A DNA stretch of 11,077 bases from Schleiferiaceae bacterium. Lineage in GTDB: Bacteria > Bacteroidota > Bacteroidia > Flavobacteriales > Schleiferiaceae. The notes beneath the pieces are model-generated. The model did no database searches and was not told where the DNA came from. It was given only the letters and a program-made list of their open reading frames with translations. Within the stretch, counting starts at the first letter, position 1; every line of letters begins with the position of its first letter. The translations under genes were made by a program, and so were the position numbers. This document shows positions 1 through 6,582 of the stretch, piece by piece. The stretch is taken from the NCBI GenBank assembly GCA_025210575.1, contig JAOARK010000369.1:1-11077 (forward strand), read 5' to 3'.

Positions 1-127
1 CTTGAGTATTGTCGGTTGAAAATGAATCTATGATCACGATTTCATCACATACATCTTTTAACGAATTTAAACACCTATCTAGGTTCTCTTCTTCATTGAA
101 TGTAATTACCGCACCAGAGATCTTCAT
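1..127 (-). CDS. Family 2 glycosyltransferase, N-terminal part only (cut by window edge)
   Basis: Only the first 42 or so residues are present. They begin MKISGAVITFNEEENLDRC and continue to a DSFSTDNTQ segment. This is the opening of a GT-A (GT2) nucleotide-sugar-binding fold: a first beta strand ending in TFNEE, then a strand leading to the DSxSTDxT loop. The TFNEE plus DSxSTD combination is typical of the WaaE/KdtX-like branch that adds sugars to LPS core or surface glycans, but the acceptor cannot be told from this fragment. Another in-frame ATG lies two codons upstream (131-133); I prefer the ATG at 125-127 because homologues usually begin MKIS. The gene follows the 136-1014 glycosyltransferase within a few bases on the same strand, so the two are very probably cotranscribed and act on the same glycan. 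The catalytic DXD region is outside the window. Confidence 0.85.
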   Translation of the reverse strand, partial: MKISGAVITFNEEENLDRCLNSLKDVCDEIVIIDSFSTDNTQ

Positions 128-135
128 AGCCATCT

Positions 136-1014
136 TTACTTTCTTAAGAATAGTTTTACGCTATCTTTTAAAAGCATTTTTTCAATCTTTTTAGTCTTTA
201 CATCTTCTAGATTCTGAACCTTCTCACCCCATTTTAGATAGCCTTTCATAAACGTTGAAGAAGACATTTTCCACTTATTTAAAAATTGGCTTCTCCCATT
301 ATTCTTCTTTATCCTTAAGGTGCTTTTGCTCATAAAATGATATACCCTACTCTTTCCAATTCCTTGAAAATCACGAACCCCAAATTGCCACAATTTCTTA
401 CTAAAATCAGGATCGGAATACATCCCCGGGCTGAGCTCTACACTATAACCACCCACTAAATCCCACATGCGTGTGGAAACTATATTAGGAGGCCAAGTGG
501 CACCACTCCAATTTTCTTTTTCCTGCTTTTCAGAAGCTTCAATGAGTCCTTTTTCATCAAATTGATCCAACTCTGTTCCAAAGTCTAATGGTGCAATAAC
601 GCAAGGGTTACCCGTATCAGCAGGTTCAATCATGGTAGAAGAATAAAAGAACAGATCATCTTGCCTGTTGTTTATTGCATCCATCAAATGCTTGTCCCAT
701 TCAGGCAAAACGTACATATCATCGTTCATATACACCATATAAGGTGTATGGATTAGATTTCTTAAACCATTCAACGCAAAGCAAATACCCACGTTCTCTT
801 TCGAGTGCGCATAGCTTATTCCAGATTCTTTCACCCATTCTAAAGTACCATCGCTGCCTTCATTAATATGGATAACGATCTCGTGAGGAACAACAGAATT
901 CTTTTCAATGCTTTCTACACATTTTTTCAAATAACCAAGATTATTCCAACTTGGAATCATCACGGTGTACATCGAAGCGGGATCGGCTTGTTTAACAGGA
1001 TGAAAATCAATCAT
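136..1014 (-). CDS. GT2-family glycosyltransferase
   Basis: Predicted cytoplasmic or membrane-associated inverting glycosyltransferase with a GT-A fold. Numbered from the ATG at 1012-1014 (292 residues), the first nucleotide-binding strand reads TVMIPSWNN (about 17-25), followed by HINEGSDGT (about 49-57). The metal-binding DXD equivalent is NDD in YMNDDMYV (about 97-99), and a SDPDF acidic motif lies in the C-terminal half, consistent with the acceptor or base region. The C-terminus is strongly basic. The reading frame is open upstream to a GTG at 1054-1056 and another ATG lies at 970-972. I chose 1014 because the ATG there leaves about 16 residues before the first strand, whereas the GTG would add a hydrophobic stretch not expected for the family. 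Sugar donor and acceptor are unknown. It is the promoter-proximal gene of a leftward glycosyltransferase unit and is divergent from the PhyH-like gene. Confidence 0.85.
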   Translation of the reverse strand: MIDFHPVKQADPASMYTVMIPSWNNLGYLKKCVESIEKNSVVPHEIVIHINEGSDGTLEWVKESGISYAHSKENVGICFALNGLRNLIHTPYMVYMNDDMYVLPEWDKHLMDAINNRQDDLFFYSSTMIEPADTGNPCVIAPLDFGTELDQFDEKGLIEASEKQEKENWSGATWPPNIVSTRMWDLVGGYSVELSPGMYSDPDFSKKLWQFGVRDFQGIGKSRVYHFMSKSTLRIKKNNGRSQFLNKWKMSSSTFMKGYLKWGEKVQNLEDVKTKKIEKMLLKDSVKLFLRK

Positions 1015-1064
1015 ATAAATATTAGACTTTGAAACGCCAATATTAATAATAAGCACTTAACCAT

Positions 1065-1083
1065 TTTGAATTATAAATTCAAA
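1065..1083. repeat. Perfect 8-bp inverted repeat in the leader of the glycosyltransferase unit
   Basis: TTTGAATT (1065-1072), spacer ATA, then AATTCAAA (1076-1083) form an exact inverted repeat. It lies about 50 bases upstream of the chosen start at 1014 on the minus strand. It is entirely AT-rich apart from one G and one C, so as RNA it would be a weak hairpin. A dimeric regulator site is equally possible. No T-run follows on either strand that would make it a terminator. Confidence 0.4.
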
Positions 1084-1151
1084 TTGACTTCACTCTGGCA
1101 TAAACTATCGTTCATCATCTAAAATCTACACTGTTGAATTTCATCATTAAG

Positions 1152-1194
1152 GCTTAAAGCAATTAGATTTGTAGTCAAGGATAGCCTTTAAGGC
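1152..1194. promoter_or_regulatory. Pair of short palindromes flanking the candidate -7 element (possible operator)
   Basis: GCTTAAAGC (1152-1160) and GCCTTTAAGGC (1184-1194) are each perfect palindromes around one central base. Their half-sites are related (GCTT/AAGC and GCCTT/AAGGC) and their centres are 33 bases apart, close to three helical turns. The candidate -7 element at 1164-1171 lies between them. The arrangement would suit a repressor bound to one DNA face, but no regulator is visible nearby and the sites are short. Confidence 0.3.
1164..1171 (+). promoter_or_regulatory. Candidate Bacteroidota -7 promoter element for the PhyH-like gene
   Basis: TAGATTTG matches the Bacteroidota -7 consensus TAnnTTTG exactly and points toward the gene at 1241. 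It would give a 5' leader of roughly 60-65 bases. No clear TTG element sits at the usual spacing of about 19 bases upstream; the nearest TTG is 27 bases away. The promoter call therefore rests on the -7 element alone. Short palindromes flank it on both sides. Confidence 0.45.
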
Positions 1195-1240
1195 ATTCTA
1201 TTAATGCTACATTCTAAAAGAAATCCAGAATCTATAACCC

Positions 1241-2188
1241 ATGTTCGATTTCATAAAAAAATACAAGCTGCCTTATATGGCCTATAACTTCTTGAAAAAA
1301 GAAGAACTAGAACATAATCTTCCGCTCTACAAAAAATACGGGTTGCATAAAAAGTACTACTCCCCCATCTCATCAGAGGATTTTAAGAGTATAGAAAGCC
1401 CACAGAATTTATACGACAAATTGGATTCTAAGACTGAAATGCCAAAGCAACCGCAATTTGAGCATTTTGATGCCGATACTCAAAAGGCTTTGTTGGCTTG
1501 GAGTGACAATGGTTATGCAATTCTGAGATCTTTCTTTTCTGGAGAAGAAATCGATCAGTTTAACGCTGAAGTCGACAAACTTATAGATAGTAAAGAAGCT
1601 AATTGGCGCTACCAAAACAAGATCATGTTTGCTATTCATAAATCTCAAGTGTTAAAATCTGCTGGTGAACATGAAAAATTGATTGACATTTTGAGCTTTT
1701 TACTCCATAAGAAAGTTGGACTTTTTCAAAGCATCAACTTTTTAACAGGAAGTCAACAGCGCACACATTCAGACACCATTCACATGACAACTTTTCCTTA
1801 TGGAAATTTAATTGCTGTATGGGTTGCATTAGAAGATATCTCGGCTGATAGTGGCCCTTTACATTATTATCCAGGGACACATAAGTTGCCCTACGTCCTC
1901 AATGCAGATTATGGAAATGTAGGGAATTCAATAAAATTGGGAGACAAACTGTACAATCATTATGAAGATAAGATAGAAGATGTAGTAAAGGAAAGCGGAG
2001 TTGAAAAACAGATCTTTCTCGCTAAAAAAGGAGATATCCTTATTTGGCATGCAAACCTTCTTCATGGAGGTGAACCCCAAACCAATCCAGAGATTACAAG
2101 AAAGAGCATGGTTTTTCATTACTATGCAGAAGATTCTATTTGCTTTCATGAAATAACCCAAAGACCTACGTTAAAGAAAAAAGTATGA
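1241..2188 (+). CDS. Phytanoyl-CoA dioxygenase (PhyH)-like Fe(II)/2-oxoglutarate oxygenase
   Basis: A 315-residue soluble protein with no signal peptide. The C-terminal half is a double-stranded beta-helix oxygenase. The iron-binding HxD is H176-S-D178 in QQRTHSDTIHM, the distal iron ligand is H275 in ANLLHGGEP, and the likely 2-oxoglutarate carboxylate-binding Arg is R287. The PhyH signature region YYPGTHK lies at about 209-215. All residues needed for activity are visible. The family hydroxylates small molecules or carrier- or CoA-linked substrates using O2 and 2-oxoglutarate; PhyH-like enzymes are also found in glycan and secondary-metabolite loci. The substrate cannot be read from sequence. 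It is divergent from the glycosyltransferase unit and overlaps the following lipoprotein gene by ATGA, so the two are probably translationally coupled. A candidate -7 element lies about 70 bases upstream. There is no obvious Shine-Dalgarno. Confidence 0.88.
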   Translation: MFDFIKKYKLPYMAYNFLKKEELEHNLPLYKKYGLHKKYYSPISSEDFKSIESPQNLYDKLDSKTEMPKQPQFEHFDADTQKALLAWSDNGYAILRSFFSGEEIDQFNAEVDKLIDSKEANWRYQNKIMFAIHKSQVLKSAGEHEKLIDILSFLLHKKVGLFQSINFLTGSQQRTHSDTIHMTTFPYGNLIAVWVALEDISADSGPLHYYPGTHKLPYVLNADYGNVGNSIKLGDKLYNHYEDKIEDVVKESGVEKQIFLAKKGDILIWHANLLHGGEPQTNPEITRKSMVFHYYAEDSICFHEITQRPTLKKKV

Positions 2189-2724
2189 CCAAAGCTATTT
2201 TAAAACTTCTTTGCATTGGCACGGTATGCATTGCATTCCTACAATGCTCAAACCAAGAATCTCTAACTGTTAATAAACTTCTATTTGAAGAATGTGCTGC
2301 TGTGGATGAACAGAGCATGAATTCTTTCTTAAACACTTCTTATAACATTTCAATTCCTCAACATTGGGAAGAACATGATGAAGAAGGAACAACTCGATTT
2401 GAAGGAACAGGTGAAGATGCAGGCCTAAACTTACGGGTCTCCATTTTGCCTTATAAGGTGATGTATTTCTCAAAGAACCCTAATGTTAACTATGTGCGTT
2501 ACCATCGGTTGAAGTTTAAAGACCACACCACTATTTTACTGACTAGAAACGATCTATTTCAGGATGAAGAAGATACGGTGTTTTGGCGCAACGAACTCAA
2601 AGTGATGAGCAAGAAACACGACAAAATCTTTCATTTTGTTTTTGGAATTAGAGCTCACGCTGATGAAGAACCAGATTGGTGTGATTATGAACAAATAATA
2701 AATTCAGTTTTGTTGAAAGAATAA
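2185..2724 (+). CDS. Small putative lipoprotein of unknown function
   Basis: A 179-residue protein with a hydrophobic N-terminal segment after a Lys-containing start (MTKAILKLLCIGTVCIAFL), then a plausible lipobox FLQC with Cys21 as the lipidated residue. The Phe at -3 and Gln at -1 are not ideal, so a cleaved non-lipidated export signal is an alternative. The mature part is rich in acidic and aromatic residues. It resembles small alpha/beta proteins that begin with an IPQHW-type strand (about 57-61), reminiscent of PsbP/DUF1795-like secreted proteins, but I cannot assign a family. Its ATG overlaps the stop codon of the dioxygenase gene by four bases, so expression is likely coupled. A role alongside a cytoplasmic oxygenase is not obvious. 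Transcription ends at the hairpin immediately after the stop codon. Confidence 0.8.
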   Translation: MTKAILKLLCIGTVCIAFLQCSNQESLTVNKLLFEECAAVDEQSMNSFLNTSYNISIPQHWEEHDEEGTTRFEGTGEDAGLNLRVSILPYKVMYFSKNPNVNYVRYHRLKFKDHTTILLTRNDLFQDEEDTVFWRNELKVMSKKHDKIFHFVFGIRAHADEEPDWCDYEQIINSVLLKE

Positions 2725-2725
2725 A

Positions 2726-2748
2726 AAAGAGGACACGAAGTCCTCTTT
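2726..2748. terminator. Bidirectional intrinsic terminator
   Basis: AAAGAGGAC and GTCCTCTTT form a perfect 9-bp stem around the loop ACGAA. On the plus strand it ends in a run of Ts; on the minus strand it is followed by TTTTTTATTC. It lies in the 30-base gap between the convergent stop codons at 2722-2724 (plus) and 2755-2757 (minus), so it can end both transcripts. Confidence 0.9.
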
Positions 2749-2754
2749 ATTGCT

Positions 2755-3609
2755 TTATGGTCTCACCTCGCAACAGCGTGTACAACCACCGTTACCAGAT
2801 CCAGAGGAACCTATATACCCTGTTACCTCAACTGTAAACCCATCTGTTGCGACTTTCACACTTTTAAATCCACATGCCCAAGCCCAAGAATACTTGGTGA
2901 CACAACAATTATCTACAATCTTTGAAGTACAATTAATCTTGGCTGCCCCCGCAGTCATAAATGCAGTGCAATCTTCATTACAAGAAATGGGTATTCCTTG
3001 GTTATTACAAGTTGGAGTGACATTCGCATAGATCTTACCTCTTGTCCAATTCGCAGGATCACTGCCTTCCCAAATCCACCACATTTTATAGCTAAAACAC
3101 GAATTAGAAGGTCTAACACCTGAAGCATTCATCAAAATATTATCGTATACCATAGACACATCATCTAATACCACTGTCGAAGTGAACGTAGACCCACCTT
3201 TCTCCCAACTCAATTCTACCTGATGCATTTTTTCTTTTATTGCTGCCTTAGTACTGTCTTTCCAGCTGGCAATAGTTGAAGCAGAAATGGATGGATCGTC
3301 TGTAATCTTTATCAAATCTACCGTAGGAATAGTTGTATCTCCAAAATCAATACTCGGAAACATGTTGGTAGTTTCGTCACTTAATGCATCAGCTAAAGAT
3401 TCTGCTGCTGATGCATCTTGTAGCGGTCCTTTATACGTCCAATCGGTAATCTTAAAGTCGGTTCCAAATTCGGAATTCCAAACATCAATGGAGGTTTCTA
3501 ACTGAAGTCTGGCTGCCTCAGGCAAATCGGTTTTTTCATATGTTTTTGTACAGCCTATCAAAACGAGTACTGCCAAGAACATTTTGGAAAATAGTCTAAC
3601 TTTTTTCAT
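2755..3609 (-). CDS. Cysteine-rich putative outer-surface lipoprotein
   Basis: I start at the ATG at 3607-3609 (284 residues): MKKVRLFSKMFLAVLVLIGC is a textbook lipoprotein signal with lipobox LIGC and lipidated Cys20. The frame is open 12 codons further upstream, but that extension would place Cys and charged residues ahead of the signal. The mature N-terminal half (about 25-160) is acidic, cysteine-free and predicted to be a mixed helix/strand region. The C-terminal part holds 11 cysteines at 171, 201, 210, 214, 227, 235, 236, 246, 276, 279 and 280, including two CC pairs, in a Gly/Thr/Trp-rich context. This suggests a compact disulfide-bonded extracytoplasmic domain. I recognise no family. 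It lies 57 bases downstream of the exported TPR-CHAT gene on the same strand, with no terminator seen between them, so cotranscription is likely. It could be a partner or a substrate, but that is inference only. Confidence 0.8.
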   Translation of the reverse strand: MKKVRLFSKMFLAVLVLIGCTKTYEKTDLPEAARLQLETSIDVWNSEFGTDFKITDWTYKGPLQDASAAESLADALSDETTNMFPSIDFGDTTIPTVDLIKITDDPSISASTIASWKDSTKAAIKEKMHQVELSWEKGGSTFTSTVVLDDVSMVYDNILMNASGVRPSNSCFSYKMWWIWEGSDPANWTRGKIYANVTPTCNNQGIPISCNEDCTAFMTAGAAKINCTSKIVDNCCVTKYSWAWACGFKSVKVATDGFTVEVTGYIGSSGSGNGGCTRCCEVRP

Positions 3610-3666
3610 AACTCGTTGATTTTTACACAAGTTACATCTTTTCAAACCAAAATCCGAATGACCAAT

Positions 3667-6528
3667 CTACTTCCCATAATACACGTAGGGAGCCCAATAA
3701 TTGGGGTGCTGAAAAGTAGCTCCATAATCCCCACGTATAAATCTTCTTTTCATCTCATTCATTCCATCGGCATAGCTATACTCCTTGTTAAATACTAGGT
3801 CATATAGCCCTGTCATAAAATACATTGTTCCTTGATCACTCACTGCCCAAAGTGAAACAGACATCCCATTCGCCCCAGCTACGAATAAACTTTGCATCAA
3901 CCCTGAAATCCCTTCTCCCGCATAGACCTTACCTAAACCTGTTTCACAAGCACTGAGGGCTACGAAATCTGCATTCAATTCTAACTGAGCCAATTCAACT
4001 TGATTTAAATAACCGTCTTCGCGATCAGTTTCATTTGCATTGAGAGTGGTTACCACAGTGCTGAGTTCAGGAATAGTAGGTACAACCATGCCATGCGTGG
4101 CTAAATGAACTACTTGATAATTTTTCAATTGTCCAGAGCGCGAATAACCTTTAATTTTTTTCTCTGAAAAATCAGCATTTCGAAAGATTTCTACACCTTC
4201 AACAATCTCTGCAATTTTGTTCACTTCGGTTAAAGTACCAGGTAAATAGCTCCAAGATTTACCAGTAACTCCCAGTGCTGCATAATTGTTGCGTTGAGAT
4301 CTATTTCGCTCAATGGTCTTCTCAACATCCAATAACAGATTCTGAAACGAATACCGATCTCGAGCCAAATTTGCGCTGCTCTGATAGGGAGAATAAGTAG
4401 CTCCACCAAAAGCAATCATATTTTTCCTACTCTTAGAATAGTTGCGATTTAAAACAGCTTTGTATACAGAAAGACTGGGAACATATTTTACATTATACGA
4501 TTGTATCAAGTACTGACCTTTGTAATTCACCAAAGCTTCAAATGGAATGAAACCCAAGAAATTATCCGGACAAATGATGAGGCTATTAACACCTGATAAA
4601 TAAGGTTCTATAGGTTTAATCAGATATTGATAGAAGGATTTAAGCAAATCGGTTTTCACATTGGCTTGAACTCCCATGGTGCTTTTCCCATCTTGTAAAA
4701 GATGACGAAGCACAGAGGTCACCTCACCTATTTCGCCTAATCCCTCTGCCTCAAATGGATTGAACAGTCCACTGCGATCTTTGTCCAGATTTAAAGCAAT
4801 TTGATAAGCTTGAGCAAAATGTCTTTTTAAGTCATCGATGAATTGAGGGTCGTGATGATAAGTACTTTTAACCTGCTCCTTAGTGATCACACAAATCGCA
4901 ACGGCCCCGGGTTCGGTAACGCTAAACATCAAAACTGCCTCTCCGGGATTTAGGCTTTCCTGCACCCATGATAATTCAGGAATGTTAAGCCCTCCGGAAT
5001 TTATCCGTTCGGCCAATACGCGTCCCCGAGACCGTTCTAACGATTTGTATAATTCTTCTGATTTTCCTGCTCGAGCCAATGCTTGATTAAGAAAGCTATA
5101 AGAGCTCGATTCTAAGTTCATGAAGTCCATTCGCTTTGAAAGCGGAATGGATGCTCTTTGCGATTCAACAATGCTTACAGCTTCTTGCAGTGGTGGTATT
5201 GCCTGCTGAAGTTGATTGTCAAAAAGATACATTGCCCCTAGATTAGTCAATGTTATGTTCGCATTTCTCCAATCACCTAATTCTTGCTCTTTCTTGGCTA
5301 TTTCTATAGAAATAGATTTTGCCTTGTCATGCTGACCATCCTGGAAATATGCAATAGCCAAATTTCCAGCAATGATGTTCAGCTTAGACTCGTAGTCATT
5401 TTTTATAGCCAGTTCTTTTGCACGCTCACCATAGACCATACCTTGTTTACGATGGCTGTAATTGGTGGTGCCTAAATGCATCTTCATCAATTCAATATTG
5501 GCCATACAAGCATAATAGTCTGGACTGAATTTTATGGATTCACTCAACGCTAGCAACGAATTGGCTTCTTTATAATAATCTTGCTTTTCGCTCAATTGCA
5601 TGGTATTCACATACTTGTTTCCAAATGCCTGTAGGCGAACATTCATCAAGTCTCCGCGATTGTATAAACCGGGATTCAAGTCTGTCATAAACTTGCGCTT
5701 TGAAGTCAGTGCCAAAACCTTTTCACTTTGTCCAAAAAAGTTGTACTGGTTGCACATCTTGATTAACAAGAGCGTTTCATAATAGGGAGAGTTCAACCTT
5801 TTTTCTTGAATGAGGTTATAGCCCTTTTCAGCGTACTCTAAGGCTTTATCCCATTCACCCACAGTTTCCATGTAATAACTCAATGCATTGCAGACTTCAA
5901 CATAATTGTCTTCGAGCGGAGGATCGAACTTAAGCATACCTTCGATGATCTCGTCAAACTTCTCGATGCTCTCTTTTATTTCACCTGATTGAAATGACTC
6001 TAAGGTGGAAAAGAAATCGGTGTTCAGTTTTGCCGTTGCCGCTCCTCTACGCATTTGTTCAAATTGGCCCTTGGCATATTTCTCTAATTCATCTGTTAAT
6101 CCTGAGCCATACACTTTTTCAATATTCGCACAGTCATCCACAAAGTCATTCAGGTCTGATTCTGCCTTCCAAAGACGAACGGCTAGGCGCATTAATTCTT
6201 CTGCCTTTCGCTGATCTTTTCTTAAAACAAGCGTTGAAAAAGCTAAACCATGCAGGCTTACTGCTTCTCCATTCTCAATCCAATAGGCATTTACAAAATC
6301 ATTTTGTGAAGATGCAGCATTCCCTTGCATCAAGCGAGAGAACCCTCTTCCCGCCCATGCGAAATATTGGTCATTCGTAAGGTCTATGACTTTTTGAAAA
6401 TGATTTTCGGCTTCAACATAGTCTTCAGCAACATAAGCTTTTACCCCAGCATCAATGTGTCCTTGATATTCCTGAGCAATTGAGAACAGAGAGAACCCGC
6501 AAGCAATTATGGCTACAAAGTATTTCAT
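3667..6528 (-). CDS. Exported TPR-CHAT caspase-like protease
   Basis: A 953-residue protein. Residues 1-18 form a Sec signal peptide with likely cleavage after SIA before QEY. TPR-type helical hairpins follow, clearest at about 27-85, 205-240 and 381-457. A linker helix with LERSRGRVLAERI (about 497-509) precedes a C-terminal CHAT domain from about 620 to 953. CHAT proteins are caspase/gingipain-clan cysteine peptidases. The catalytic His is H812 in HLATHG and the catalytic Cys is C861 in ALSACETGLG; the GEGISGLMQSLFVAGA helix and the closing HPNYWAPYVYYG are also typical. All catalytic features are intact. The signal peptide places it in the periplasm or outside, unlike the cytoplasmic CHAT proteases of gasdermin or type III-E CRISPR systems. 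A hairpin terminator lies 15 bases upstream of its ATG; a Cys-rich lipoprotein gene follows 57 bases downstream. Its protein substrate is unknown. Confidence 0.93.
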   Translation of the reverse strand: MKYFVAIIACGFSLFSIAQEYQGHIDAGVKAYVAEDYVEAENHFQKVIDLTNDQYFAWAGRGFSRLMQGNAASSQNDFVNAYWIENGEAVSLHGLAFSTLVLRKDQRKAEELMRLAVRLWKAESDLNDFVDDCANIEKVYGSGLTDELEKYAKGQFEQMRRGAATAKLNTDFFSTLESFQSGEIKESIEKFDEIIEGMLKFDPPLEDNYVEVCNALSYYMETVGEWDKALEYAEKGYNLIQEKRLNSPYYETLLLIKMCNQYNFFGQSEKVLALTSKRKFMTDLNPGLYNRGDLMNVRLQAFGNKYVNTMQLSEKQDYYKEANSLLALSESIKFSPDYYACMANIELMKMHLGTTNYSHRKQGMVYGERAKELAIKNDYESKLNIIAGNLAIAYFQDGQHDKAKSISIEIAKKEQELGDWRNANITLTNLGAMYLFDNQLQQAIPPLQEAVSIVESQRASIPLSKRMDFMNLESSSYSFLNQALARAGKSEELYKSLERSRGRVLAERINSGGLNIPELSWVQESLNPGEAVLMFSVTEPGAVAICVITKEQVKSTYHHDPQFIDDLKRHFAQAYQIALNLDKDRSGLFNPFEAEGLGEIGEVTSVLRHLLQDGKSTMGVQANVKTDLLKSFYQYLIKPIEPYLSGVNSLIICPDNFLGFIPFEALVNYKGQYLIQSYNVKYVPSLSVYKAVLNRNYSKSRKNMIAFGGATYSPYQSSANLARDRYSFQNLLLDVEKTIERNRSQRNNYAALGVTGKSWSYLPGTLTEVNKIAEIVEGVEIFRNADFSEKKIKGYSRSGQLKNYQVVHLATHGMVVPTIPELSTVVTTLNANETDREDGYLNQVELAQLELNADFVALSACETGLGKVYAGEGISGLMQSLFVAGANGMSVSLWAVSDQGTMYFMTGLYDLVFNKEYSYADGMNEMKRRFIRGDYGATFQHPNYWAPYVYYGK

Positions 6529-6543
6529 GAGTAATAAGAAAAG

Positions 6544-6564
6544 AGCGGCACCTAAAGTGCCACT
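6544..6564 (-). terminator. Intrinsic terminator after the broken secreted-protein gene
   Basis: Read on the minus strand, AGTGGCAC and GTGCCGCT form an 8-bp stem (one G-U pair) around the loop TTTAG, followed by CTTTTCTTATT. It lies 18 bases past the TAA of the 6583-8157 gene and its 3' end is 15 bases before the CHAT start codon. It may therefore also act as an attenuator in the CHAT leader. On the plus strand the stem has one C-A mismatch, so it is oriented for minus-strand RNA. Confidence 0.75.
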
Positions 6565-6582
6565 GCTATTGGTATTCTATGT

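Noticed and set aside
2750..3031. A 93-codon plus-strand open frame opposite the Cys-rich lipoprotein
   Set aside because: It is antisense to the lipoprotein's C-terminal coding region and begins at the edge of the terminator. The minus-strand frame has a lipobox and structured Cys pattern.
5994..6380. A 128-codon plus-strand open frame opposite the CHAT gene
   Set aside because: It lies wholly inside the N-terminal TPR region of a well-supported gene on the other strand, is compositionally odd (many His/Leu/Ser) and shows no domain or start signal.
3667..6528. CHAT protein as part of a CRISPR (type III-E) or gasdermin defence system
   Set aside because: No Cas gene, CRISPR repeat or gasdermin-like gene is present, and the CHAT protein has a Sec signal peptide that would take it out of the cytoplasm.
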